Shown here: positions 44,766-53,407 of the stretch, in pieces | How positions within the stretch are numbered: the first letter of the stretch is position 1 | Layout: the number at the start of each line of letters is the position of its first letter | Position numbers and translations under genes: made by a program | Notes under the pieces: model-generated | Told to the model about the DNA's origin: nothing | Databases searched by the model: none | Seen by the model: only the letters and a program-made list of their open reading frames with translations | Assembly (NCBI RefSeq): GCF_016925635.1 | Contig: NZ_CP070490.1 | Span: 3,106,001 to 3,170,000 of the forward strand | Direction of reading: 5' to 3' | DNA from: Lysinibacillus fusiformis | Lineage (GTDB): Bacteria; Bacillota; Bacilli; Bacillales_A; Planococcaceae | DNA length: 64,000 bases

Positions 44766-45236
44766 TTGCAAAAAGAAAAAACAAATGTAGAAAGTTTTGA
44801 TCTAGATCATACAAAAGTAAAGGCCCCTTATGTTCGTTTAGCAGGTGTGAAAACGGGCCAAAATGGCGATGAAGTATATAAATACGATATTCGCTTTAAA
44901 CAGCCAAATAAAGAGCATATGGAAATGCCTGCATTGCATTCTTTAGAGCATTTATCCGCTGACATTATCCGTAATTACTCAGATCATATTGTTGATTTCA
45001 GTCCAATGGGTTGTCAAACAGGCTTCTATGTATCATTGATCAATCATAATGATTATGAGGATTTATTAACTATTTTAGAGAAAACCTTTACAGACGTGAC
45101 AAAGGCAACAGCCGTACCTGCCTGCAATGAAGTGCAATGTGGCTGGGCAGCTAGCCATAGCTTGGAAGGGGCACAAGCATTAGCGCAAGAATTTTTAGCG
45201 AAACGTGATGAATGGCATATCGTGTTTGAAGAATAA
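44766..45236 (+). CDS. luxS: S-ribosylhomocysteine lyase (LuxS)
   Basis: A 156-residue enzyme of the activated methyl cycle producing homocysteine and the AI-2 precursor DPD. Metal site residues are visible: HSLEH (His, Glu, His) and the Cys in [19 protein letters not shown] is also conserved. TTG 44766 lies about 9 nt after GGAAGGGAG; TTG 44757 abuts that RBS. Single gene closed by a bidirectional terminator. Confidence 0.95.
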   Translation: MQKEKTNVESFDLDHTKVKAPYVRLAGVKTGQNGDEVYKYDIRFKQPNKEHMEMPALHSLEHLSADIIRNYSDHIVDFSPMGCQTGFYVSLINHNDYEDLLTILEKTFTDVTKATAVPACNEVQCGWAASHSLEGAQALAQEFLAKRDEWHIVFEE

Positions 45237-45244
45237 ACAAAATG

Positions 45245-45278
45245 AAAACCTTGCGATAAAAAATTCCGCAAGGTTTTT
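45245..45278. terminator. Bidirectional terminator between luxS and yqkD
   Basis: AAAACCTTGCG (45245-45255) pairs perfectly with CGCAAGGTTTT (45267-45277), with a T-run. Confidence 0.88.
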
Positions 45279-45285
45279 ATACGCA

Positions 45286-46260
45286 CTAAAAATGGAATGG
45301 GATGACATTGGAGGAGGAAGAATCCCGATTGATTTTTTGATAAATAAAATTTTCTAAAAAATCATGAATTAAATCCTCATATTCATCCATATTTTCATTA
45401 AAGGACTGTGCATGTGCGCCCGTATCAAAAAGTTTTAAATTTTTTGGGCCTGCTTTTTTATTGTAAAGATCTAGTGACATGGAAGCTGGAATAAATGTAT
45501 CTGGAATGCTATGGATAAAGAGTACAGGTTTTTCAATATGTGTCACGGCTTCAGCAGGGGTTACACTTTTGAATGAGTAACCATCTCGGAGGCGAACAAA
45601 AAAGTCGGCAAAACGAATAGGAATAATGGAGCCATATTTAAATTCAGTTTTCGCAATTTGCTTGAGCAACATAGAAAAATCAGAGAATGCACAATCTGAG
45701 ATATAAAAATCAGCTCCATCTTCAACCGTTCCTGCATAGAGGAGCATGGTTGCAGCACCCATCGATTCACCATGAATGCCAAGAATAGCATCCTCGCCAA
45801 TCATGGCTTTTACTGTTTTCACAACGGCATCAAGATCATTCTTCTCATAGTAGCCATAGCTGGTTGTCTTGCCTCCCGATTCACCATGGCGACGGTGGTC
45901 AAATATAACGGAATTATAGCCAAGTCTTTCAAATAGGCGAGCATATTTCACGGAATTTATTTTATTTTCGGTAACCCCGTGGCAAATGATGATGGTGTTA
46001 TTGGTTTGCAAAGGCTGAAACATAATGCCTCGAATTGAGTAGCCATTTGGGGAATCAATATTCAGCTCACATTTCAAGTTTTTATTGTACCAAGCCTCAT
46101 CAAAGCGCTTTGCAGTCGTTTCTCGTTCCCGAATAAATTCAGGGTCTTTTTGTTGGATATACATTAATTTATTGGAAAGCGCGAAGCCGAACAGACCTGT
46201 TGCAGCTGCGGCTAGCGTTGTTGTAATACCAGAGAATAAAAGCATCTTCTTTTTCATCAT
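45286..46260 (-). CDS. yqkD: YqkD-like alpha/beta hydrolase
   Basis: A 324-residue protein with an N-terminal membrane or signal segment (about 5-28). Alpha/beta-hydrolase elements: oxyanion region IIICHGVTENK, nucleophile Ser in GIHGESMGAA, Asp in SIPDTFIP and His in DTGAHAQSF. ATG 46260 follows GGAGGTG; longer starts precede that RBS. Gene context yqkD, then yqkE, yqkF and nudF mirrors B. subtilis. Substrate unknown. Confidence 0.87.
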   Translation of the reverse strand: MMKKKMLLFSGITTTLAAAATGLFGFALSNKLMYIQQKDPEFIRERETTAKRFDEAWYNKNLKCELNIDSPNGYSIRGIMFQPLQTNNTIIICHGVTENKINSVKYARLFERLGYNSVIFDHRRHGESGGKTTSYGYYEKNDLDAVVKTVKAMIGEDAILGIHGESMGAATMLLYAGTVEDGADFYISDCAFSDFSMLLKQIAKTEFKYGSIIPIRFADFFVRLRDGYSFKSVTPAEAVTHIEKPVLFIHSIPDTFIPASMSLDLYNKKAGPKNLKLFDTGAHAQSFNENMDEYEDLIHDFLENFIYQKINRDSSSSNVIPFHF

Positions 46261-46464
46261 AAAACACCTCCACATGCTGTTTCTTATTTGTAATGTTCCC
46301 AACTAAGATTGTTTAAAACACGTCAACATTTTACAATATCTTTGGCAAAACTGCGATTATTTCTATTATCGAAAATCGTCATAATATTTGTTAAAATATA
46401 CATATCTGCTAGTAGCATATGCATGCAGTGTTGATTTTTGAACGGGGAAAAGGGGAGAATGATT

Positions 46465-47649
46465 ATGACAAACGAGGTAGTAATCGTGAGTGCGGTGCGT
46501 ACAGCTATCGGCTCATTTCAGGGGACATTAAAAGACGTACCAGCGACAACGTTAGGTAGCATTGTCATTAAAGAGGCATTAGCACGTGCTGGCGTAGCAG
46601 GGGAACACGTCGATGAGGTCATTATGGGGAATGTTTTAGCGGCTGGACTTGGACAAAATCCAGCTCGTCAAGCAGCAATTAAGGCTGGTTTACCACATGA
46701 GGTTTCTGCATTAACAATTAATAAAGTATGTGGATCAGGTTTAAAGGCAGTTCATTTAGCAACACAGGCGATTATAGCGGGAGATGCTGAGATTGTTGTT
46801 GCAGGTGGATTTGAAAATATGAGTCAGGCTCCATATGTCTTAAAAAATGCACGAGAAGGCTTCCGAATGGGCGATCAAAAGGTAGTAGATACAATGATTC
46901 ATGATGGCCTATGGTGTGCTTTTAATGATTATCATATGGGGATTACAGCTGAAAATTTATGTGATATGTATCAAATTTCTCGAGAAGAGCAGGATGCTTT
47001 TGCAGCTCGTTCTCAGCAACGTGCAGAGGCAGCGATTGCAGCTGGCAAGTTTGAAGATGAAATCGTCGCTGTCGAAATTCCACAGCGTAAGGGAGAGCCA
47101 CTTCTTTTCAATCAAGATGAATTCCCACGAGCAGGTGTGACAGCGGAGTCCTTAGCTAAGCTACGACCAGCATTTAAAAAGGATGGCTCTGTGACAGCAG
47201 CGAACGCGTCTGGTATTAATGATGGTGCGGCAGCGGTAGTGGTGATGTCAAAGGAAAAAGCACAAGAGCTAGGTATTCAACCGATGGTGATTATTACAGC
47301 GAATGCTAGTGCTGGTGTAGATCCTGCTATTATGGGGACAGGTCCTGTAAAAGCAGTACAAAAAGCGCTGACAAAGGCCGAGATTACTTTAAACGATATC
47401 GATTTAATTGAGGCAAATGAAGCATTTGCAGCACAATCGATTGCTGTAGATCGTGAATTAAGCTTTAATCATGATAAACTAAATGTTAACGGGGGTGCCA
47501 TTGCTCTTGGTCACCCAATCGGTGCAAGTGGTGCTCGTATTTTGGTAACGCTATTACATGAGATGGAAAAGCGTGATGTGAGAACGGGCTTAGCCACGTT
47601 ATGTATCGGTGGGGGACAAGGCGTAGCAACAGTAGTGAAGCGCCCTTGA
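46465..47649 (+). CDS. Acetyl-CoA C-acetyltransferase (thiolase)
   Basis: A 394-residue thiolase. Catalytic Cys89 in [14 protein letters not shown], His in GHPIGASG and the second Cys in [10 protein letters not shown]. It condenses two acetyl-CoA or cleaves acetoacetyl-CoA. ATG 46465 lies 8 nt after GGGGAG; ATG 46459 is too near and GTG/ATG starts further up lack an RBS. It is inserted between the yqkD and yqkE equivalents relative to B. subtilis. Could be named atoB/phaA/mmgA; context does not decide. Confidence 0.93.
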   Translation: MTNEVVIVSAVRTAIGSFQGTLKDVPATTLGSIVIKEALARAGVAGEHVDEVIMGNVLAAGLGQNPARQAAIKAGLPHEVSALTINKVCGSGLKAVHLATQAIIAGDAEIVVAGGFENMSQAPYVLKNAREGFRMGDQKVVDTMIHDGLWCAFNDYHMGITAENLCDMYQISREEQDAFAARSQQRAEAAIAAGKFEDEIVAVEIPQRKGEPLLFNQDEFPRAGVTAESLAKLRPAFKKDGSVTAANASGINDGAAAVVVMSKEKAQELGIQPMVIITANASAGVDPAIMGTGPVKAVQKALTKAEITLNDIDLIEANEAFAAQSIAVDRELSFNHDKLNVNGGAIALGHPIGASGARILVTLLHEMEKRDVRTGLATLCIGGGQGVATVVKRP

Positions 47650-47672
47650 TGTCTATAAGAAGGTGAATAGAA

Positions 47673-47939
47673 ATGGGAAAGAAAAGAAAACAGCAACAAC
47701 ATACAGATAATAGCTTAACAGCCAGCCTACCTAAGCAAGAGGCGGTCACATTAGCAGATCAGCTAGGTGGCGATGTGCTAGCAAAATTAAAAGCAGCCAA
47801 GCAAGATTTAACTGTTAAAGAGCAGGCAGCAGAAGAAGAACGACAAGCAAAACTAGCTTTTGAACGTAAACAACGTGAAAAAAATAAATCGTTTGAAGAA
47901 CTACTAAACGAATATGGCGATAAAGGCTCTAAATTTTAA
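47673..47939 (+). CDS. yqkE: YqkE-like DUF3886 protein
   Basis: An 88-residue, highly charged protein. Low-complexity Lys/Gln N terminus, LADQLGGDVLAKLKAAKQDL, then a coiled coil (about 48-78) and KSFEELLNEYGDKGSKF, which is typical of YqkE. RBS AGAAGGTG. It follows the thiolase by 24 bp and probably shares its transcript. Function unknown. Confidence 0.85.
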   Translation: MGKKRKQQQHTDNSLTASLPKQEAVTLADQLGGDVLAKLKAAKQDLTVKEQAAEEERQAKLAFERKQREKNKSFEELLNEYGDKGSKF

Positions 47940-47943
47940 GAAA

Positions 47944-47983
47944 AAAACAGTGAATTCACACAGGTGGGTTCACTGTTTTGTCT
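47944..47983 (+). terminator. Terminator after yqkE
   Basis: AAAACAGTGAA (47944-47954) pairs perfectly with TTCACTGTTTT (47969-47979). Confidence 0.85.
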
Positions 47984-48118
47984 TTTATAGCATTTAAATT
48001 ATGTCGTTATAGTCGATATACAAAGAGAGATTTTTGAATTTAATGGAACGGGAGACGCTGCCAATAACATATACCTAATTGTAGTTTAGTATCGATTAAA
48101 TTATGTTAGGAGAACAAC

Positions 48119-48625
48119 ATGGTAGAATTACAGACAGAAAGAATAAGATTAATTCCTTTAAACGCCAAGTATCTAAAATTACTAATAGAGCATGAGGAGC
48201 AAATGGCGGAGGAGTTGTCATTGAGTAAAGGTGTAGGGAGTTTAGATTGCGAGCTTAAACAAGCGCTGTATTTTAGACTTTCCAAAGTAGTAGAAGATGA
48301 GCAAAACTATCTGTGGCATACGAATTGGTTACTTGTGTTAACAGAAAAAAATTGTGCTGTTGGTGGCATAATGCTAAAAGGTATGCCGAATGAGCAAGAG
48401 GAAGTTGTGATTGGGTATTATACTTTTCCTTATTATCAGGGGCAGGGCTATATGACAGAATCAATCATCGCTCTAAAAAACTGGTTACTTCATCAGCCAA
48501 ATGTAAAATACGTTATTGCAGATACCGAAAAAGATAATGTGGCATCCCATCGAGTTTTAGAAAAAGCAGGAGCTGCCTTGTATAAAGAAACAAACTCCCT
48601 CTATTTTTGGAGGTTCCAACTTTGA
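48119..48625 (+). CDS. GNAT family N-acetyltransferase
   Basis: A 168-residue GNAT protein with motif A YYQGQGYMTESIIALKNWLL and ADTEKDNVASHRVLEKAGA, which matches the RimJ/RimL-type C-terminal core. N terminus LQTERIRLIPLN. RBS AGGAGAAC precedes ATG 48119. Substrate unknown. A terminator hairpin, now one of two copies flanking a short mobile element, lies directly behind it. Confidence 0.87.
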   Translation: MVELQTERIRLIPLNAKYLKLLIEHEEQMAEELSLSKGVGSLDCELKQALYFRLSKVVEDEQNYLWHTNWLLVLTEKNCAVGGIMLKGMPNEQEEVVIGYYTFPYYQGQGYMTESIIALKNWLLHQPNVKYVIADTEKDNVASHRVLEKAGAALYKETNSLYFWRFQL

Positions 48626-48636
48626 AATAAATGGCT

Positions 48637-48669
48637 ATGACAAAAGGCTATGATTGTACCTTTTGTCTT
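48637..48669 (+). repeat. Left copy of a duplicated terminator hairpin (33 bp) next to repeat copy B
   Basis: GACAAAAGG (48639-48647) pairs with CCTTTTGTC (48659-48667). The 33-bp segment matches 49056-49088 at about 28 of 33 positions, with all differences but one in the loop. It terminates the upstream acetyltransferase gene or did so before the insertion. Confidence 0.72.
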
Positions 48670-49055
48670 TATGTTGTTGAAAAAAGGTAATGTCACAAGA
48701 AAAAGATTTTTTAGCAAGGCGTGGGGTTGATTTCCGTTCCGCCAGAGATCTTTCCGTGGGGCGTCCGATGAGCCGCTTCACTGTGACGCTAAATCCCCTA
48801 GGAGTGATGCTGGCTCCGCTCAATCAACCATGCTGCAAAAGTGCCACTTCATGGTCCTTCATAGTAGCAGTAGTGAATAAAATATTTCTATTTTTAGAGA
48901 GTGGAGAAGGGATTCATCACAACGACCATCAATAAAGTGAGTAGTGAACACCTTCATTTTATTTGTGAAACCTTTGTAAAAAATAGCGCTCTTTTGCGGA
49001 ACGGCAAACCTTTTTTACTTTAATTTCGATGGATTTTTTGTTATTCAACACAATG
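48670..49055 (+). mobile_element. Dispersed repeat copy B: 386-bp MITE-like element with IS1182-like ends
   Basis: The left end TATGTTGTTGAAAAA matches the IS1182-type right-end repeat CATGTTGTTGAAAAA at 14 of 15 positions; the right end (GTTATTCAACACAATG) matches the inverted IS end at 13 of 16. The interior shares ordered blocks with copy A (2596-2849) but contains about 60 extra central bases. It also has an internal inverted repeat GGTTGATT / AATCAACC. No transposase remains. The flanks are two 33-bp copies of one terminator hairpin, as for the complete IS. Confidence 0.68.
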
Positions 49056-49090
49056 AAGACAAAAGGCTAGGATAATGCCTTTTGTCTTTT
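49056..49090 (+). terminator. Right copy of the duplicated terminator hairpin, with T-tract
   Basis: GACAAAAGGC (49058-49067) pairs perfectly with GCCTTTTGTC (49077-49086), followed by TTTT. The vanZ-like gene on the minus strand ends inside this hairpin (stop at 49067-49069). Confidence 0.8.
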
Positions 49091-49546
49091 ATTTTTGAGT
49101 ATTTTTCTCAGTGCTACAGCGAGACTAACAAAAACAATGGCTCCAGCTGTATCGACAAGTACATCCTGAGCACTCATTGTACGACCTGGTGTAAAGCTTT
49201 GGCGAAATTCATCAAGCGTAGCAATCACAGCTGTTCCACCAATGGCAATACTTGCTGCAAAACGTCGTTTTCCCCAGGCAAAGTATAGGCCAAGTGCGAT
49301 ACAGCCAAATCCCATGAAGTGTGTCAATTTACGAATTAAAAACTCTACAAATGGAAAATAACCACGTTCTTCAACTGAAACGATGGTTCCCCAATAGGGA
49401 ATTTTTAAAATAGATAGTTGTTTTTCAAAAGGTTTATTGGCAAGCAAATCTTCTAATTCTGGTAGTATGCTCTGTTGCTCATAGGTCATACTAGAGGAGA
49501 TTACTAGTACAACTAGACAAATGATAAAAATTAGCCATTTTTTCAT
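49067..49546 (-). CDS. VanZ-like membrane protein
   Basis: A 159-residue protein with about four membrane segments. VanZ-family features: RKLTHFMGFGCIALGL in the middle and LDEFRQSFTPGRTMSAQDVLVDTAGA toward the C terminus. VanZ gives low-level teicoplanin resistance in enterococci; chromosomal homologues are of unknown function. Its start overlaps the aldo/keto reductase stop by 4 bp; its end is part of a terminator hairpin. Confidence 0.88.
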   Translation of the reverse strand: MKKWLIFIICLVVLVISSSMTYEQQSILPELEDLLANKPFEKQLSILKIPYWGTIVSVEERGYFPFVEFLIRKLTHFMGFGCIALGLYFAWGKRRFAASIAIGGTAVIATLDEFRQSFTPGRTMSAQDVLVDTAGAIVFVSLAVALRKILKNKRQKALS

Positions 49547-50442
49547 CGATGTTCTTGATAAATCTCATTTTTTGTTCGCTCATTCGCTAACTTAAAATCT
49601 GTTATGGAATTGATTTTCTCGTAGGCAGCAAGTGTTTGAGCTAGCTGTTGTTGTGAGCTTGCGCCAATGACCGTAGAAGCGATTGTCGGCTCTTTCAGAT
49701 TAAAAGCGATAGCCAATGCATGCAAATCATCATAGTGTGAAGCTAAGTCTGTTAACGTTGTTGTTAACTCCTCAGCTGTATAGGTGTTAAAACCATTAAC
49801 CTGTTGTAGACGTTGTTGCCAGCTATTCGTTAATAAGCCCTTTGCCACTGTGCCACGTGTTACAACAGATGCACCTTGACTCGCAATAAACTCAAGCCAT
49901 TCTTCAGGGCGGCGATCTAGAGCACTATATTGCATCATAACGCTTTTAGCTGAGCTTACAGGTAAAAACCGTTGCAAAACATTTGGACGAATAGAGGAAA
50001 TGCCATATTCACGAATGAGCCCGTCTTTTTTCAATCCCTCAAAAGTGTCAATAATTCCATCCCAATCATCCTCGATTGTGCCACCGTGTAATTGATATAC
50101 ATCAATATAGTCCGTTCCTAAACGTTGTAAGCTAGCATGGACAGCTTCTTTTATATAGGATGGTGATGCATCCCACTGCCAGCCATCTACACCTTCTACC
50201 CAACGATTACCTACTTTTGTTGCTAAGATGACATCATGACGACGTTTACCTAACGTTGTGCCAATAATCTCTTCGTTAGCACCATAATCATATAAATCAG
50301 CTGTATCTATATAATTAATACCAGCATCTAGTGCCATATCGACAATGGCAGCTGCTTGTGTTTTATCTGTCGAAAGAGACATGCCTCCTAAACTAATCTC
50401 TGAAATAAACAATTCGCTTGTACCAAGCTGTCTTTTTTTCAT
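49543..50442 (-). CDS. yqkF: YqkF-like aldo/keto reductase
   Basis: A 299-residue NADPH-dependent oxidoreductase. Catalytic tetrad parts: Asp and Tyr in YIDTADLYDYGANEEIIG, Lys in ILATKVGNRW and His in VYQLHGGT; C-terminal cofactor segment ASTVIGASSQQQL. ATG 50442 follows AAGGAGGTCATTCGT; the longer start at 50490 has none. Position beside nudF equals yqkF of B. subtilis. Substrate unknown. Confidence 0.9.
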   Translation of the reverse strand: MKKRQLGTSELFISEISLGGMSLSTDKTQAAAIVDMALDAGINYIDTADLYDYGANEEIIGTTLGKRRHDVILATKVGNRWVEGVDGWQWDASPSYIKEAVHASLQRLGTDYIDVYQLHGGTIEDDWDGIIDTFEGLKKDGLIREYGISSIRPNVLQRFLPVSSAKSVMMQYSALDRRPEEWLEFIASQGASVVTRGTVAKGLLTNSWQQRLQQVNGFNTYTAEELTTTLTDLASHYDDLHALAIAFNLKEPTIASTVIGASSQQQLAQTLAAYEKINSITDFKLANERTKNEIYQEHR

Positions 50443-50518
50443 ACGAATGACCTCCTTCGATTTCTCTACTTGTAATGGTACAATGAACATATCTGAAGAA
50501 CAAGCGAGGTAATCGTCA

Positions 50519-51076
50519 ATGAAAAAGTTTGAGGAAAAAACAACGAAATCGACACCAATCTATGACGGAAGAATAATAAAACTACAAATTGATGATGTTA
50601 CATTACCAAATGGACAGGTTGCAAAACGTGAAATAATTAAGCACCCAGGTGCCGTAGCAGTGATTGCTGTTACGGACAAGGGGAAACTAGTGTTAGTAGA
50701 ACAATATCGCAAAGCGCTGGAGCGTTCTATTATTGAAATTCCGGCTGGAAAACTTGAGCCTGGTGAGGAACCTGTGGTGACAGCACGCCGAGAATTAGAG
50801 GAAGAGACAGGCTATGGAGCGCATAAACTTACTTTTTTACAAACCTTTGCAACATCACCAGGCTTTGCGGATGAAGTCATTCATTTGTTTGTAGCGAGGG
50901 AATTATATACAATAGACAATAAAGCAGATTTAGATGAGGATGAATTTGTCGAACTTTTAGAAGTTTCGTTGGAAGAAGCACAATTAATGGTGGCTGACCA
51001 GCGTATATATGATGCTAAAACAGCATTTGCAGTACTGTGGCTGGCTGCAAATTTAGAAAAGAATCTTTTAGCATAA
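50519..51076 (+). CDS. nudF: ADP-ribose pyrophosphatase (Nudix)
   Basis: A 185-residue Nudix hydrolase. The Nudix box GKLEPGEEPVVTARRELEEE is complete (GX5EX7REUXEEXGU), with the ADPR-ase Pro after it (TSPGFADE). It splits ADP-ribose to AMP and ribose-5-phosphate. In B. subtilis nudF sits between yqkF and fur, as here. The start codon follows AGCGAGGTAATCGTCA, a weak RBS. Confidence 0.93.
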   Translation: MKKFEEKTTKSTPIYDGRIIKLQIDDVTLPNGQVAKREIIKHPGAVAVIAVTDKGKLVLVEQYRKALERSIIEIPAGKLEPGEEPVVTARRELEEETGYGAHKLTFLQTFATSPGFADEVIHLFVARELYTIDNKADLDEDEFVELLEVSLEEAQLMVADQRIYDAKTAFAVLWLAANLEKNLLA

Positions 51077-51129
51077 TAGAGACGGACGAGCATAAGCTGT
51101 ACAAACCTTGATAGAAAAGGAGCATGTTT

Positions 51130-51642
51130 ATGTCTCGTACGGTGTCTATTTTTTATCACGCTTCCATCATTGCGGTAAGTTTTGTTTGTGGCGTTATTTT
51201 CTTTCATATTATTGGTGGACCGAAAGCGGAACCCTTTATTTTATTTATAGAGCCTCGTTTAGCAGATGGGGACAGGCAATCCATTTTTCGTTTAGTGCTG
51301 CCTGTCGCTATTTCCATAGGTCTTGTATTATTACTAGCAACACATAGCGTCTTAAAGGTGTTAGTGCGTGTGACTGTAGCCATGCGTGCCACTTTTTTTG
51401 GCTTTAGTTCGGTTTTTTTATTACAAAAACTTGAAGCTTTTTGGCTTTATACGATTTGGTGGTTTCCATTTCAGCTCATCTATTGTATATTGTTGCTAGT
51501 CCTATGCAATTTACTTGTACCCGCTTGGTCAAAGCGAAAAATCGGGAAACAAGTATCTGGTCGGACAATTTTGTTGAATTTTATCGCATTTTTCATCATA
51601 ATAGTTGCTGAGTTTATTGTTATTTCATATGTGTTAAAATGA
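51130..51642 (+). CDS. Unrecognised four-helix membrane protein
   Basis: I do not recognise this 170-residue protein. It has four to five hydrophobic segments (about 7-28, 53-72, 76-105, 113-132, 147-168) and a basic stretch WSKRKIGKQV between the last two. ATG 51130 lies 7 nt after AAGGAG; ATG 51124 is too close. In B. subtilis spoIIM and mciZ (yqkK) occupy the region between nudF and fur; the length is shorter than SpoIIM and no clear similarity is visible. Confidence 0.7.
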   Translation: MSRTVSIFYHASIIAVSFVCGVIFFHIIGGPKAEPFILFIEPRLADGDRQSIFRLVLPVAISIGLVLLLATHSVLKVLVRVTVAMRATFFGFSSVFLLQKLEAFWLYTIWWFPFQLIYCILLLVLCNLLVPAWSKRKIGKQVSGRTILLNFIAFFIIIVAEFIVISYVLK

Positions 51643-51710
51643 TGGATTGAATAGACAAAAATTGTGATCAGATAAAAAAGTAGAAGCAGGTTAGAAATCT
51701 ATTCACTATC

Positions 51711-51740
51711 TTGTAATAGGATTTACTCCTTTGGTATAAT
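51711..51740 (+). promoter_or_regulatory. fur promoter
   Basis: TTGTAA (51711-51716), an 18-bp spacer and TATAAT (51735-51740), 24 bp before ATG 51765. Confidence 0.75.
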
Positions 51741-51764
51741 GGAAAGAGTTTAGGGGGGCGTCAC

Positions 51765-52229
51765 ATGGAGAGCCGAATTGATCGTATAAAAAAACAGTTG
51801 CATAGTGCTAGTTACAAGCTGACGCCGCAGCGAGAAGCGACAGTTGCTGTCTTGCTTGAGCACGAAGAGGACCACCTAAGTGCTGAAGATGTTTATCTTT
51901 TAGTAAAGGAAAAAGCACCAGAGATTGGTCTAGCTACTGTTTATAGAACGTTAGAATTATTAACGGAGCTCAAAATTGTCGACAAAATCAACTTTGGCGA
52001 TGGCGTATCGCGCTATGACTTACGCCAAGAGGGAGCTGCCCATTTCCACCATCATCTTGTTTGTATCGAATGTGGTGCTGTTGATGAAATTCAAGAAGAT
52101 TTACTTGAAGATGTGGAAGCCGTTGTTGAAAAACGTTGGAACTTTATCATAAAAGATCACCGACTAACTTTCCACGGCATATGCTGGCGCTGTCATGATA
52201 AAAACGACGAATCGAATGAAGAAAAATAA
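51765..52229 (+). CDS. fur: Fur, ferric uptake regulator
   Basis: A 154-residue repressor. Winged helix with EIGLATVYRTLELLTELKIV; metal-binding AHFHHHLVCIECGAV with Cys pair CIEC and a second pair CWRC near the C terminus. Located between nudF and xerD as in B. subtilis. PerR and Zur belong to the same family; synteny and the HHHH pattern favour Fur. It should act on the Fur box at 3020-3040. Confidence 0.92.
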   Translation: MESRIDRIKKQLHSASYKLTPQREATVAVLLEHEEDHLSAEDVYLLVKEKAPEIGLATVYRTLELLTELKIVDKINFGDGVSRYDLRQEGAAHFHHHLVCIECGAVDEIQEDLLEDVEAVVEKRWNFIIKDHRLTFHGICWRCHDKNDESNEEK

Positions 52230-52230
52230 C

Positions 52231-52281
52231 AAAAAACTGTCTGTTTTAATCTTTGGTATAGATTGAATCGGGCAGTTTTTT
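52231..52281 (+). terminator. Terminator of fur
   Basis: AAAAAACTGTC pairs with GGCAGTTTTTT (one G-U), with a further T-run. The loop is long (about 27 nt), so strength is uncertain. Confidence 0.65.
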
Positions 52282-52406
52282 GTTTTTATAAAAATGAAGT
52301 ACAAATTCTATTATGGTTGGTGGTTTATGTCGAACGGAGGGTGCTTTAGCACATTTCTTAAGGCCATGCTAAAATAGAGAATAATTGACAGTAAGGGGGC
52401 GTTGTG

Positions 52407-53309
52407 ATGAATGAATTTCAATATGCAGTAGAGGACTATATCCATTTTATTCAGGTGGAAAGGCAGTTATCTGTTAATACATTAGCATCCTATCGCCGAG
52501 ATTTAGAAAGCTATGTGCATTTTTTACAGGAAGCAGAGGGTATGGCTGATTTTAGTCGTGTGGAACGGACAACTATATTACGCCATTTAGAGCAATTGCG
52601 GGCACAGGGGAAGACAAGTCGTACAGTTGCCCGTCATATTTCATCTATTCGGAGTTTCCACCAATTTTTACTACGAGAAAAGCGTGCAGAAACCGATCCT
52701 ACAGTTCATTTGGAAATGCCGACAATTGAGCAAAAATTGCCTAATATCTTATCTATCGAAGAAATTGAAGCATTACTAACAGCTCCGAATCGAAGTAAGC
52801 CACAAGGCATACGTGATCTTGCCATGCTGGAGTTATTATATGGGTCTGGTATGCGTATCAGTGAACTCATTGCACTGGATTTAGCTGATATTCATTTAAC
52901 CATGGGCTTTGTACGTGTATTTGGGAAGGGCGGCAAGGAGCGAATCATTCCACTCGGCAAAAGCGCACTTTCGGCAATAAATGGCTATTTAAACGGTGCT
53001 CGTGGTCAATTACAGGGAAAGCACCCCAAAACAGATGCGTTTTTTATTAATCAAAGAGGGAAACGTTTAACAAGGCAGGGTTGTTGGAAATTAATGAAGG
53101 AGCATGCATTAAAGGCAGGCATCCAACATGAATTAACACCACATACATTGCGTCATTCCTTTGCCACTCATTTGGTTGAAAATGGAGCCGATTTACGAGC
53201 GGTACAGGAGATGCTTGGTCATGCAGATATTTCTACTACGCAGATTTATACACATATTAGCAAAACAAGATTATCTGAGGTCTATAAGCAATTCCATCCA
53301 CGTGCTTAA
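52407..53309 (+). CDS. xerD: Site-specific tyrosine recombinase XerD
   Basis: A 300-residue recombinase that resolves chromosome dimers at dif with XerC/CodV. N-terminal SAM-like core-binding domain (about 3-85). Catalytic residues: Arg in GSGMRISELIAL, Lys in VFGKGGKERIIP, HxLR in HTLRHSFATHL, His in LGHADISTTQIYTH and the nucleophile Tyr there. ATG 52407 follows AAGGGGG; GTG 52404 is one codon earlier. Equivalent to ripX/xerD after fur in B. subtilis. Confidence 0.95.
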   Translation: MNEFQYAVEDYIHFIQVERQLSVNTLASYRRDLESYVHFLQEAEGMADFSRVERTTILRHLEQLRAQGKTSRTVARHISSIRSFHQFLLREKRAETDPTVHLEMPTIEQKLPNILSIEEIEALLTAPNRSKPQGIRDLAMLELLYGSGMRISELIALDLADIHLTMGFVRVFGKGGKERIIPLGKSALSAINGYLNGARGQLQGKHPKTDAFFINQRGKRLTRQGCWKLMKEHALKAGIQHELTPHTLRHSFATHLVENGADLRAVQEMLGHADISTTQIYTHISKTRLSEVYKQFHPRA

Positions 53310-53407
53310 AACATCATAGGAAAAAATTATATTTCAGTCGGATGTCTGACCTTTATTTTTCGCATTTTTTTGGTAAAATAGAGTCATGAGATTAGGAGGC
53401 AACCATT

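Noticed and set aside
48690..48935. Plus-strand ORF inside repeat copy B
   Set aside because: No RBS and no conserved frame with copy A; treated as a chance opening in the mobile element.
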